64,000 bases of DNA from Algoriphagus sp. AGSA1 (lineage in GTDB: Bacteria > Bacteroidota > Bacteroidia > Cytophagales > Cyclobacteriaceae): NCBI RefSeq assembly GCF_021390545.1, contig NZ_JAJUWR010000018.1, positions 1 through 64,000 of the forward strand, given 5' to 3'. The notes below the pieces were generated by a model that ran no database searches, was not told the DNA's origin, and saw only the letters and a list, made by a program, of their open reading frames with translations. This document shows, piece after piece, positions 36,486 to 45,276 of the stretch (positions within the stretch are counted from its first letter, which is position 1; each line of letters begins with the position of its first letter). Position numbers and translations under genes: made by a program.

Positions 36486-36629
36486 ATGAGAAGTAAGAGC
36501 TGCCTGAACATCGCGACAATGCAGAAGATTTCATTTGTCATCCTATATGCAGTGGTGTTTTTGAACCTATACATTCTAGTAAACCCCATACACTATGGAC
36601 CATTCAGATCACAATCACCAACAGCATGA
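36486..36629 (+). CDS. Possible 47-residue membrane peptide overlapping copB
   Basis: A frame beginning with ATG at 36486 (or 36519) encodes a single hydrophobic helix (FVILYAVVFLNLYILV) and ends at 36629, overlapping the CopB start by 35 bases in another frame. It has no known family. It occupies the whole gap after TolC, which makes it worth listing. It may be a leader-type peptide or chance. Confidence 0.25.
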   Translation: MRSKSCLNIATMQKISFVILYAVVFLNLYILVNPIHYGPFRSQSPTA

Positions 36630-38634
36630 TTCCCATAAAAAGGGAAAACATGCTATGAAAGGAGCGCAAGGCCATGACCATGGCATGCATCATATGCATA
36701 TGATCCAGGATTTCAAAAAACGGTTTTGGGTTTCTTTGGTCATCACCTTGCCGATAGTAGTCCTATCACCAATGATCCAGAGCCTTGTTGGCTATGAATT
36801 CAGATTTGAAGGGGATCGATACCTGCAAGTTGCACTTTCCTCCCTGGTGTTCTTCTACGGTGGCTGGCCTTTCCTGAAAGGCATGGTAGATGAACTAAAG
36901 GACAGGAAACCCGGAATGATGACCTTGATTGCCCTGGCCATTTCGGTAGCCTATTCCTATAGCTCCGCGGTAGTGTTTGGTCTGTCGGGGAAAATATTTT
37001 TCTGGGAGCTCGTCAGTTTAATCGACATCATGCTTTTGGGACATTGGATAGAAATGAAATCAGTATTGGGCGCCTCGAATGCCTTACAGGAACTGGCTAA
37101 GATGATGCCCTCAGAAGCCAGAAGAATTAAGGAAAATGGAGATTCTGAAGATGTTCCTATTGCGGAGTTAAAATCAGGTGACATAATTCTGGTGAGGCCA
37201 GGTGAGAAAATCCCCGCCGATGGACAAGTCCTGGAAGGAAGCAGTCATGTAAATGAATCCATGCTTACGGGTGAGTCCAAGCCGGTAGTCAAACAAAAAG
37301 ACAATGAGGTAATTGGCGGTTCGGTGAACGAGAACGGTGCCCTGAAGATTAAAGTCAGGCACACCGGCGAGGATTCCTATTTATCCAAAGTAATCGGATT
37401 GGTTACAGAAGCGCAGAAAACCAAGTCCAAAACCCAGAACCTGGCCAATAAAGCCGCGGGTTGGTTGTTTTACATTGCGTTGGCAGCAGGGATCGTCACG
37501 TTGGTAGTTTGGTTAAGTTTAGGTGAAGACTTCAACTATGCGTTGGAGCGGATGGTTACCGTCATGATCATCTCCTGCCCCCATGCCCTGGGATTGGCGG
37601 TCCCCCTGGTGGTCGCAATTTCTACTTCAGTCTCTGCCAAGCATGGATTATTGATCCGCAACAGAACTGCTTTCGAAAACTCCAGAAAACTGACCACCAT
37701 CATCTTTGATAAAACAGGAACCTTGACCAAAGGAGAATTCGGAGTAACCCGGTTCAAAAGCGTAGATGCTGGAATGGATGATCAAGAATTACTTTCTATA
37801 GCTGCCACCGTCGAAAATAGTTCAGAGCATCCTATCGCGGCTGGGATAGTAAGAAAATCCAAAGAGTTAGCTCTTAAACTCGGTGAGTCGGAAAATTTCC
37901 GGAATATAACTGGAATGGGCATACAAGCTAAACTCAACGGAAAGGAAATCAGTATTTTGAGTCCGGGAGGATTAAAACAAAAAGGCATAGCGCAACCGGA
38001 AGGAGCTTTTAAATCTGAAGATGAGACAGTGGTTTTTGTTCTTTCGGACGGGAAACTAATCGGTTTTATCGCTTTGGCCGATGAAATCAGGGAGGAATCC
38101 CAGGAGGCCATAGACACACTCAAAAAACAGGGGATAAAAATCCTTATGGCTACAGGCGACAATGAAACAGTCGCTAAAGCAGTAAGTAAAACACTGGGGC
38201 TGGACGGCCATTATGCTGAAGTAATGCCGGAAGACAAGCAGCAGATTATCAAAGACCTACAGTCAAAAGGTGAATTTGTAGCAATGACCGGGGACGGCGT
38301 CAATGATGCCCCTGCTTTAGCACAGGCAGATGTAGGCATCGCCGTAGGATCAGGCACCGACGTTGCAGCTGAAACAGCAGATATTATTTTGGTGAACAGT
38401 AATCCAAAAGACATTGCCAATTTAATCCTTTTTGGGGGCGCGACTTACAAAAAAATGATGCAGAACATCTGGTGGGCGGCAGGCTATAATATAGTGGCCG
38501 TTCCACTGGCTGCCGGTGTATTGGCAGGAGCAGGGATAATCCTTAGCCCGGCCATTGGTGCAGCTCTGATGAGTCTGAGTACTGTGATCGTTGCGTTAAA
38601 CGCTCAATTGTTAAAAGGACAAATTAAATCTTAA
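36595..38634 (+). CDS. copB: Copper-exporting P1B-type ATPase (CPH type)
   Basis: This 679-residue ATPase lacks HMA domains and has a His/Met-rich N-terminus (1-36) as metal-binding tail. The metal site is CPH (C328, P329, H330), phosphorylation at DKTGTLT (D372), MATGD and MTGDGVNDAPALAQAD. CPH marks the CopB subgroup (P1B-3), linked to Cu(II) or silver transport. It is a second copper pump beside CopA in the same island. The upstream gap has a possible small peptide. Confidence 0.93.
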   Translation: MDHSDHNHQQHDSHKKGKHAMKGAQGHDHGMHHMHMIQDFKKRFWVSLVITLPIVVLSPMIQSLVGYEFRFEGDRYLQVALSSLVFFYGGWPFLKGMVDELKDRKPGMMTLIALAISVAYSYSSAVVFGLSGKIFFWELVSLIDIMLLGHWIEMKSVLGASNALQELAKMMPSEARRIKENGDSEDVPIAELKSGDIILVRPGEKIPADGQVLEGSSHVNESMLTGESKPVVKQKDNEVIGGSVNENGALKIKVRHTGEDSYLSKVIGLVTEAQKTKSKTQNLANKAAGWLFYIALAAGIVTLVVWLSLGEDFNYALERMVTVMIISCPHALGLAVPLVVAISTSVSAKHGLLIRNRTAFENSRKLTTIIFDKTGTLTKGEFGVTRFKSVDAGMDDQELLSIAATVENSSEHPIAAGIVRKSKELALKLGESENFRNITGMGIQAKLNGKEISILSPGGLKQKGIAQPEGAFKSEDETVVFVLSDGKLIGFIALADEIREESQEAIDTLKKQGIKILMATGDNETVAKAVSKTLGLDGHYAEVMPEDKQQIIKDLQSKGEFVAMTGDGVNDAPALAQADVGIAVGSGTDVAAETADIILVNSNPKDIANLILFGGATYKKMMQNIWWAAGYNIVAVPLAAGVLAGAGIILSPAIGAALMSLSTVIVALNAQLLKGQIKS

Positions 38635-38654
38635 CTGAAACCGAGAATGAAGAA

Positions 38655-38729
38655 GAAAGACACACAGCCAGATGATTATCCACCGTGCGAGTTTTCGTGT
38701 GACCGATAAAATCAAAATATAAGCAGATG
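38655..38729 (+). promoter_or_regulatory. Dispersed leader element, copy G
   Basis: AGACACACAGCCAGATGATT, then ATCCACCGTGCGAGTTTTCG, TGTGACCGATAAAATC and AAAATATAAGCAGATGAAA at 38727. It lacks the hairpin between GAG and TGTGACC, like copy A. It lies between the copB and cusB genes. Confidence 0.6.
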
Positions 38730-40511
38730 AAAAATATATTCAACAATAAATTTGTCCTGATAGCCATAACCTTGGTGGCAGGACTGGCCATTGGTTGGCT
38801 GATTAAGCCTACTCCCGAGCCAAAAAAAGAAGTCGATGAACATGACCATATCGAATCCATTGCGGGAATTCCTATCACTTACACCTGCTCAATGCACCCT
38901 CAGATCCGACAGGATGAGCCCGGTGACTGCCCTATCTGTGGGATGGATCTTATTCCACTGGAAAACAATAACACCGAAGCTGATCCTATGTCCGTGACCA
39001 TGTCTCCTACCGCTATGCAGTTGGCAGGAGTTCAATCCATGGTAGTCGGAAATGCCAGCGCCAGAAAGTCCATTAGGCTAAATGGTAAAATCCAGGCGGA
39101 TGAGCGGCAGAATTATACCCAATCGGCCCATATTCCCGGAAGAATCGAAGAGCTGCAGATCAACTTTACAGGGGAATACGTCAAAAAAGGCCAAGTGCTG
39201 GGGCAAATTTATTCACCGGAATTGGCAACAGCTCAAGAGGAACTTTTTCAGGCGGAAAAAATCAAGGACAGTCAGCCGGCGCTTTTCAATGCAGCTATAG
39301 AAAAACTTAAAAACTGGAAACTCACAGCTGTACAGATTGAACAGATTTTGGTTACGGGAAAAGTGACTGAACAACTTCCTATTCTAGCCAATGTCTCTGG
39401 ATATGTCACCGAAAAAATGGTCAATCTGGGTGATTATGTAAACCGTGGTCAAGCAATCTATCAAATCGCTGATCTGAGCAAAGTCTGGGTACTTTTTGAC
39501 GTTTATGAATCTGAGCTCCAATGGATCAAAAAAGGTGATCCTATACAATTCACAGTACAATCATTTCCGGGAGAGAAATTCGCGGGCAAACTAAGCTATA
39601 TAGACCCGGTCATTAATCCCCAGACCAGAGTAGCGAAAGCCCGGTTGGAGGTAAGCAACCCCAATTTGAAATTTAAACCTGAAATGTTTGTTTCTGGGGA
39701 AGTTGACAGCAAAACCCCTTCCAACGAAGACAATAGCATTGTAGTACCAAAAACAGCTGTCATGTGGACAGGGACCCGTTCGGTGGTTTATATAAAAAAT
39801 GTAACTGATCAGGCCGTGACCTTTCAACTTCGGGAAGTTACCCTTGGTGCATCATTGGGCTCGGAATACCTCATTACCTCAGGATTGGAACCAGGGGAAG
39901 AAATTGCCGTAAATGGCACCTTTAGTATCGATGCGGCTGCCCAACTGGCGGGAAAACCGAGCATGATGTCACCAGAGGGCGGCGCTGCGATGACCGGACA
40001 TAATCATGGCGAGATTACTGAAAGTAAAACAAGCACCAAGGTTTCTACCAGTCACACGGAGGTTTCTGCCAAAGCGAAGGATGAGCTGAAACCCGTTTTT
40101 GATACTTATTTCAAGTTGAAAAATGCATTGACCAAGGATGAGCTAGCCGGATCCAAATCCAGCGCAGATGACATGCTGACCTTGTTGGAAAAGGTGAACA
40201 TGGCTGAATTCAAAGGTGATGCCCACACTGAATGGATGAAATACAGTGAAAGAATCAAAGCGGCACTCGCTCAGATCAGTTCCCAAGAAAAATTAGAAGA
40301 AATCCGAAAATCATTTGGTTCCATATCCGATGAGATGCTTGGATTGGCAGAGAACTTCAAGCCCTTAACTACCAAAATCTATGTACAGCATTGTCCCATG
40401 GCAGACAGCAACAGAGGTGCGGATTGGTTGAGTTTGGAGGAAAAAGTAGTCAACCCATACTTTGGGAATGCGATGCTTACATGCGGTGAGGTCATCAAGA
40501 CAATACCTTAA
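38727..40511 (+). CDS. cusB: CusB-type RND adaptor with heavy-metal-binding and DUF3347 domains
   Basis: This 594-residue membrane-fusion protein has an N-terminal membrane anchor (9-26), a heavy-metal-binding domain (YTCSMHPQIRQDEPGDCPI, GMD, about 51-75) and the CusB barrel-sandwich and lipoyl region. A C-terminal DUF3347 domain follows from about 450 (QHCPMADSNRGADWLS). It joins the CusA pump to TolC, and the metal-binding ends can hand over copper. A free DUF3347 protein is encoded three genes on. Confidence 0.93.
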   Translation: MKNIFNNKFVLIAITLVAGLAIGWLIKPTPEPKKEVDEHDHIESIAGIPITYTCSMHPQIRQDEPGDCPICGMDLIPLENNNTEADPMSVTMSPTAMQLAGVQSMVVGNASARKSIRLNGKIQADERQNYTQSAHIPGRIEELQINFTGEYVKKGQVLGQIYSPELATAQEELFQAEKIKDSQPALFNAAIEKLKNWKLTAVQIEQILVTGKVTEQLPILANVSGYVTEKMVNLGDYVNRGQAIYQIADLSKVWVLFDVYESELQWIKKGDPIQFTVQSFPGEKFAGKLSYIDPVINPQTRVAKARLEVSNPNLKFKPEMFVSGEVDSKTPSNEDNSIVVPKTAVMWTGTRSVVYIKNVTDQAVTFQLREVTLGASLGSEYLITSGLEPGEEIAVNGTFSIDAAAQLAGKPSMMSPEGGAAMTGHNHGEITESKTSTKVSTSHTEVSAKAKDELKPVFDTYFKLKNALTKDELAGSKSSADDMLTLLEKVNMAEFKGDAHTEWMKYSERIKAALAQISSQEKLEEIRKSFGSISDEMLGLAENFKPLTTKIYVQHCPMADSNRGADWLSLEEKVVNPYFGNAMLTCGEVIKTIP

Positions 40512-40539
40512 AATTTATAGACGTAACAATTAAGAATAG

Positions 40540-41235
40540 ATGCGCAAGAACAATCAGTATTACGCACGCAGGATCCATAGATTTTTGGGAGTGCTTATAG
40601 GAATTCAGTTCCTCTTCTGGACCATTTCAGGGCTCTATTTCAGCTGGACAGATATTGATGAAATCCACGGCGATCATTATCGTACCGAACATATGATGCA
40701 TGAAAATGCAAATGGGCTAATCGATATAAACAGACTTGATACTACCCTAATGATATCATCCCTTGAGCTTAGGTTTGTTAACCACAGACCTTACTATTGG
40801 GTAAATCAGAGCAAGTTGTTTGACGCTAAAACAGGGGAACTTCATCCCGGGATTTCAGAAGCAGAAGCAAGAGAAATCTCCCGGATTTATATCAAGGACG
40901 ATCTCCAAATTAAGGAAATGCAATACCTGACCAAGGCAGGGGCTCACCATGAGTACCGTGGAACTTCCCTACCGGCTTGGGCTGTACATTTTGACCATCC
41001 TGAAAATCTTGTGGCCTATGTAGATGCCAGGAGCGGACAGTTCACCAAGGTGAGGCACAGATCTTGGCGTTGGTTTGACTTTCTATGGATGTTTCACACT
41101 ATGGATTATGCCGGAAGGGATAATTTCAACAACCTTTTGCTGCGGATATTTTCCCTGGCAGGATTGGCAGCCGTGGGTTCAGGCTTCACCTTATTCTTTA
41201 TGACAAGACGGAAAAATAAAAAACCAAAAAAATAA
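40540..41235 (+). CDS. PepSY-domain membrane protein
   Basis: This 231-residue protein has an N-terminal helix (about 13-34, RRIHRFLGVLIGIQFLFWT), a central PepSY region and a C-terminal helix (about 199-222). The layout is a short form of the PepSY-TM (PiuB-like) family. Members in metal loci are thought to take part in periplasmic metal reduction or trafficking. The gene lies 28 bases after CusB and 12 before the DUF3347 lipoprotein, so it is cotranscribed. Confidence 0.8.
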   Translation: MRKNNQYYARRIHRFLGVLIGIQFLFWTISGLYFSWTDIDEIHGDHYRTEHMMHENANGLIDINRLDTTLMISSLELRFVNHRPYYWVNQSKLFDAKTGELHPGISEAEAREISRIYIKDDLQIKEMQYLTKAGAHHEYRGTSLPAWAVHFDHPENLVAYVDARSGQFTKVRHRSWRWFDFLWMFHTMDYAGRDNFNNLLLRIFSLAGLAAVGSGFTLFFMTRRKNKKPKK

Positions 41236-41247
41236 ATACCTATCAAA

Positions 41248-41808
41248 ATGAAAAATCTAAGAACACCTTTTGCAATTTCTCTACTGATTGCCCTTTCAAT
41301 TGCCTGCTCAGGTAAATCCGGTGAAAATCATTCACAAATGAATGATTCGGACTCGCATGGAATGCATGAGGCTGAACCAGCGGAGAAAATCGCCGCAACA
41401 ACCTCAACAGTCGCATTCAAAGAAGAGTCAACCACCCAGATTTTCAGTGCATACTTGGCATTGAAAGATGCCCTGGTACAAACTGATGGTGAAAAAGTAA
41501 GTGTAGAGGCGAAAAAACTGGAGTCTTTGCTGACTGAAACAAAGTACAATTCTATCAGGGAAGATGCGCAGAAAATTGCAGAAAGCACTGATCCTAAGAT
41601 TCAGCGAGAATCATTTATCAGTCTTTCGGATCAAATGATAACATTGGCCAAAAACAGTGAGCTGGTAGCAGGAAACTTATTTCTGCAACATTGCCCTATG
41701 GCAAATGGCAATAAAGGAGCAAATTGGATCAGCCTGTCGGAAGAAATCAAAAACCCGTATTTCGGGGATAAAATGATGAAATGCGGTTCTGTGAAGGAAA
41801 AGATTTGA
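41248..41808 (+). CDS. DUF3347 lipoprotein
   Basis: This 186-residue lipoprotein (lipobox ending SIACS) has a His/Met linker (MNDSDSHGMHE) and a DUF3347 domain with QHCPMANGNKGANWISL and a final cysteine region MMKCGSV. It closely resembles the C-terminal domain of CusB in the same operon, so it probably arose by duplication or domain transfer and acts as a copper-binding partner. A terminator follows. Confidence 0.88.
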   Translation: MKNLRTPFAISLLIALSIACSGKSGENHSQMNDSDSHGMHEAEPAEKIAATTSTVAFKEESTTQIFSAYLALKDALVQTDGEKVSVEAKKLESLLTETKYNSIREDAQKIAESTDPKIQRESFISLSDQMITLAKNSELVAGNLFLQHCPMANGNKGANWISLSEEIKNPYFGDKMMKCGSVKEKI

Positions 41809-41816
41809 ACAGGCAT

Positions 41817-41851
41817 GGTAGGGGCACAAATCTTTCGCCCCTACCCTTTTT
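41817..41851 (+). terminator. Rho-independent terminator of the copper island
   Basis: GGTAGGGGC (41817-41825) pairs with GCCCCTACC (41837-41845) and is followed by CTTTTTT. It ends the island just before the convergent TonB receptor gene. Confidence 0.8.
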
Positions 41852-41922
41852 ACCCAACAGAAAAGCCCAGAGCTTATTTACGCTCTCCGTGAAACCCATA
41901 TCATTCTCCGCAATTATTTTCA

Positions 41923-44205
41923 TCAATCTGATACTGTAAACCTCACTCCCAAGAACCCTCTGATTCCCTGATTTGGCGCAAACACATACGTAGGATCAAA
42001 GGTGAGCGCATTTGGGTTACCCGGAGTTGGAATCACATTTCCATTTGGCCCAAAAAGCACCCCCTCGTCAAAGGGATCAAATGCCCTGGCTATTGAATTG
42101 GCAGGAGGTGTAAAATTCAACAGGTTTTTCACGCCACCATATATTTCCCACTTCTCCCCTATCTTTTTGGTCAACTGTATGTTCTGGAGACTGTACCAAC
42201 TGGAAAATTCCGGTCTATCATCCAATGGGCCTAGCAAAGGCAAACGCATAGGGCTGTAAACATTTCCTGTATAATCCACCGTCAGCCCGAGGCGGAAAAA
42301 CTCATAACCAACTGACCAAACCCCGGAAAAACGCTCCGTAAGCAATTGCCGTGATTTGATTCCCTCCTCCTCTATGCTCACATCCATCAGTGTGGCTCCC
42401 CCAGTCATATTCAAACCATTTGCCCAAGCAGCATTGAGATTCAGCGAAACACCCTTAGAAACCGCCGAGCCATCAAGATTGGCATAAATTATCTGATTTG
42501 GGTTTGACTCGTAGTCAGGGATGATACGGTTTGTGAAGTAAGTGTAGAAAGCTGAGCCATCCAATCCAATAAATGTTCCGTTATCGGTGTAGATTTTCTT
42601 CACCAGATTCGCATTTACATTCCAGCTTTGCTCAGGCCTCAACTCTTCTGTGAAGATCACTTCCCTTGCACCCGTCAGTGCAGCATGGTCCTCCGTAAAC
42701 ACATTGGCTACCCTAAAACCATTTCCCGCAGAGAATCTGAACACCATGCTTTTGTCTGTAGAAGAAAGTTTGTAATTCAAACGTGGCGAAAAAATAGAAC
42801 CATGAATGGAGTTGTGATCGTAACGGACTCCAAGCAGTAAACTTTGATTGACGGTCAGCTTAATTTCATCCTGTAAAAAAGCTCCTGGAAGATGGATGAT
42901 TGAAGGAGCGTTTTCGTCTGAATCTGACTTAGTGGTAGCGACCGTATTATCATCATAATACGTATATCGATATGCCAACCCGAGTAATAATCCATGTTTT
43001 TGAGCCGTTTTTGTCCAGGTCAATTGACTGAAACCTATGTATTGATCAGCGTTATAACGTGTGGTTCCATACGTTGAGTTTTGGTTGTGTCCATTCGCCG
43101 AAAACTGAAAGTTTATATTCTCTGTGGTCGGCAACTGCCATGTGCCAAAAGCCTCCCATCTACTGGTATAGATACTCTCTCCATACACTTCCTCTCCACC
43201 TCTGTCAGCAGTGGTCCAGTTCATCTGTCCTCCCCAACGATCTTCGTAGATATATCTTCCCGCTAGGGTGAACAACCTTTTTCCCGGTCTCTGTACATTG
43301 ATTTTCTGAAAAACAGATATTCTTTTTGAAAGGGTCACGTCGGTAAATCCATCCGAGTTATTGTCAATCGGGTTATCGTAGTAAAAAGCATTCATACCGG
43401 TAAGTACCTGAATGTTTTTGCCCCAGTTAGAGCGCAAACCTAAATCAAGGTTCATCTCTCCCCAACTGGTACCAAAAAAATCCGTGGATAATGAAGGTGC
43501 GTTTTCTGGTTTTTTTGTAATTACATTGATCAATCCCCCCACTGCCTCTGAGCCATATAGTGTGGATGCGGGACCTTTTACCACTTCTATCCTATCTATC
43601 AGAGACTGGGGAATGCCCGTCAAGCCATAGACAGTGGCCAAGCCACTTACAATGGGCATCCCGTCAATTAGCACCATGGTATATGGACCTTCCAGTCCGT
43701 TTATATGAATATCCCCGGTATTGCAGACATTACAGTTGATTTGAGGTCGTACGCCGTTCACATTCTGCAAGGATTCGAATACGGAAGGTGTAGGATTGGC
43801 TCTAAAAAAATTAGCACTGTAAACTTCCACCGGCACCGGACTATCCAACTTTGATACTTCTTGCATCGTGCCACTTACAACTACCTCATCCAAACCTCCA
43901 TCCATTTCTTTAAGGTCGAAAACCAAATCTGAATTACCGGAATTTAAAAGTTTCACTACCTGCTGGGATGTCTGGAACCCCACCATAGATGCTTGGAAGG
44001 TAAAGGTTCCGGTTTCATTCAAGGCGATTGTAAATCTACCTAGAGAATCTGTCACCGCTCCCTTGCCTTGTCCTTTCACATACACATTGGCATATTCTAC
44101 AGGTTCTCCCTGGAATAGAACCTTACCTTTTATCAACATATTTTGGCTATAACAGCTATAAGGAATAAGATAAAAAAGTGCTATTACTAGTACGATCTGT
44201 TTCAT
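41923..44205 (-). CDS. TonB-dependent outer-membrane receptor
   Basis: This 760-residue protein has a signal peptide (1-20), a carboxypeptidase-regulatory-like domain (about 22-108), a plug domain (about 112-235) and a beta-barrel ending in VRFTVSD. The plug includes NCNVCNTGDIHINGLEG, a two-cysteine loop seen in a sub-family that sits beside DtxR-type regulators. Transported substrate is unknown; a metal chelate or heme-like ligand is plausible given the neighbouring metalloregulator. It is divergent from that gene across 111 bases with a palindromic operator candidate. Confidence 0.92.
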   Translation of the reverse strand: MKQIVLVIALFYLIPYSCYSQNMLIKGKVLFQGEPVEYANVYVKGQGKGAVTDSLGRFTIALNETGTFTFQASMVGFQTSQQVVKLLNSGNSDLVFDLKEMDGGLDEVVVSGTMQEVSKLDSPVPVEVYSANFFRANPTPSVFESLQNVNGVRPQINCNVCNTGDIHINGLEGPYTMVLIDGMPIVSGLATVYGLTGIPQSLIDRIEVVKGPASTLYGSEAVGGLINVITKKPENAPSLSTDFFGTSWGEMNLDLGLRSNWGKNIQVLTGMNAFYYDNPIDNNSDGFTDVTLSKRISVFQKINVQRPGKRLFTLAGRYIYEDRWGGQMNWTTADRGGEEVYGESIYTSRWEAFGTWQLPTTENINFQFSANGHNQNSTYGTTRYNADQYIGFSQLTWTKTAQKHGLLLGLAYRYTYYDDNTVATTKSDSDENAPSIIHLPGAFLQDEIKLTVNQSLLLGVRYDHNSIHGSIFSPRLNYKLSSTDKSMVFRFSAGNGFRVANVFTEDHAALTGAREVIFTEELRPEQSWNVNANLVKKIYTDNGTFIGLDGSAFYTYFTNRIIPDYESNPNQIIYANLDGSAVSKGVSLNLNAAWANGLNMTGGATLMDVSIEEEGIKSRQLLTERFSGVWSVGYEFFRLGLTVDYTGNVYSPMRLPLLGPLDDRPEFSSWYSLQNIQLTKKIGEKWEIYGGVKNLLNFTPPANSIARAFDPFDEGVLFGPNGNVIPTPGNPNALTFDPTYVFAPNQGIRGFLGVRFTVSD

Positions 44206-44247
44206 TATCTGAATATTAAATTAGAATTAGATACGGCAAATCTACAA

Positions 44248-44265
44248 TGTTAGATTTGTCTAACA
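44248..44265. promoter_or_regulatory. Palindromic operator candidate for the DtxR-type regulator
   Basis: TGTTAGATTTGTCTAACA has two perfect seven-base arms (TGTTAGA and TCTAACA) around TTTG. It lies between the divergent TonB receptor and DtxR-type genes, 43 bases from the receptor start and 52 from the regulator start, where an operator controlling both is expected. Confidence 0.65.
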
Positions 44266-44316
44266 AAATTGTTTTTAAAATTATTTTAGCATATTTGAAT
44301 ACTAAAGCAATAGGAA

Positions 44317-44976
44317 ATGGCGTCACAGACCGAAGAGAACTATCTGAAATCACTTTTTAACCTTGCCAATGAAAAGGACGAGGTGAACATCTCCGAGCTT
44401 GCTGCCCAGATGCAAGTCAGCATGCCTACAGTAAACAGCATGGTCAAAACCCTTCAAAAGAATGGTTGGCTGATCTACGAAAAATACAAGCCTGTCATTC
44501 TTACTGCCAAAGGAAAGAGAGAAGCGGCCCTAATAATCCGCAAACATAGACTCACGGAAATGTTCTTGGTCAATAAAATGGGCTTTGGATGGGAGGAAGT
44601 ACATGAAATCGCCGAACAGGTGGAGCATATCCATGCCCCCAAGTTCTTTGAGCGTATGGACGAAATGATGGGTTTCCCAACAATAGACCCCCATGGTTCC
44701 CCTATTCCTGACAAGCAAGGTAGGATCCAGGAAAGTAACTACATCGCCCTAAGCAAATGCACCAAGGGGCAACAGGTGAAACTTGCCGCCCTGACCAATT
44801 CCTCGACTGAATTTTTGGAATTTCTGAATAGTCGGGATCTTCAGCTAGGCACGGAACTTACGATCAAATCTGTAGAGTCCTACGATCAGAGTATGGTGGT
44901 TTCCTATCCAGGACATGACTCAGAGACCTTGAGCGAAAAGGTATGCGATCGGCTTCTGGTTGGGGTGGTTGGATAA
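44317..44976 (+). CDS. DtxR/MntR-family metal-dependent regulator
   Basis: This 219-residue regulator has an N-terminal winged helix (1-65, with SELAAQMQVSMPTVNSMVKT as recognition part), a dimerisation/metal region containing RKHRLTE, EVHEIAEQVEHIH and PHGSPIP, and a C-terminal FeoA/SH3-like domain. It should repress iron or manganese uptake genes when its metal is plentiful. The only obvious target in the window is the divergent TonB receptor. Iron versus manganese cannot be judged. Confidence 0.9.
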   Translation: MASQTEENYLKSLFNLANEKDEVNISELAAQMQVSMPTVNSMVKTLQKNGWLIYEKYKPVILTAKGKREAALIIRKHRLTEMFLVNKMGFGWEEVHEIAEQVEHIHAPKFFERMDEMMGFPTIDPHGSPIPDKQGRIQESNYIALSKCTKGQQVKLAALTNSSTEFLEFLNSRDLQLGTELTIKSVESYDQSMVVSYPGHDSETLSEKVCDRLLVGVVG

Positions 44977-45217
44977 TAATTAGAACGATTATATTAATTC
45001 CATCCTGGTCTATGTCCTCACGATCTACTTGGCAAAAACTATCAGAAAATCGGCTTTTGGAGACAGTCACCGGGGTAAGAATTACAATTAAAAGAATAGG
45101 CTATGGGAGAATCTAAAAATCAGAGTTTCCTAGCCTCTTGTAATTTTTCCTTTATGGATTCATAACTCCCCTCGTGCTCCCAATAAACAATCCGGCCCCA
45201 AAGCTCTCTACAAAGCC

Positions 45218-45250
45218 AAAAAAAAACACCTGCTGATCGCTCAACAGGTG
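45218..45250 (-). terminator. Rho-independent terminator of the S9 peptidase gene
   Basis: On the minus strand CACCTG (45250-45245) pairs with CAGGTG (45232-45227) with inner pairing around GCGA, and a run of nine T follows. It is 27 bases after the stop codon of the peptidase gene. The remaining bases between 44977 and 45276 hold nothing recognisable. Confidence 0.75.
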
Positions 45251-45276
45251 CTTTAGCTAAAGAATTTCAGCTCAGC

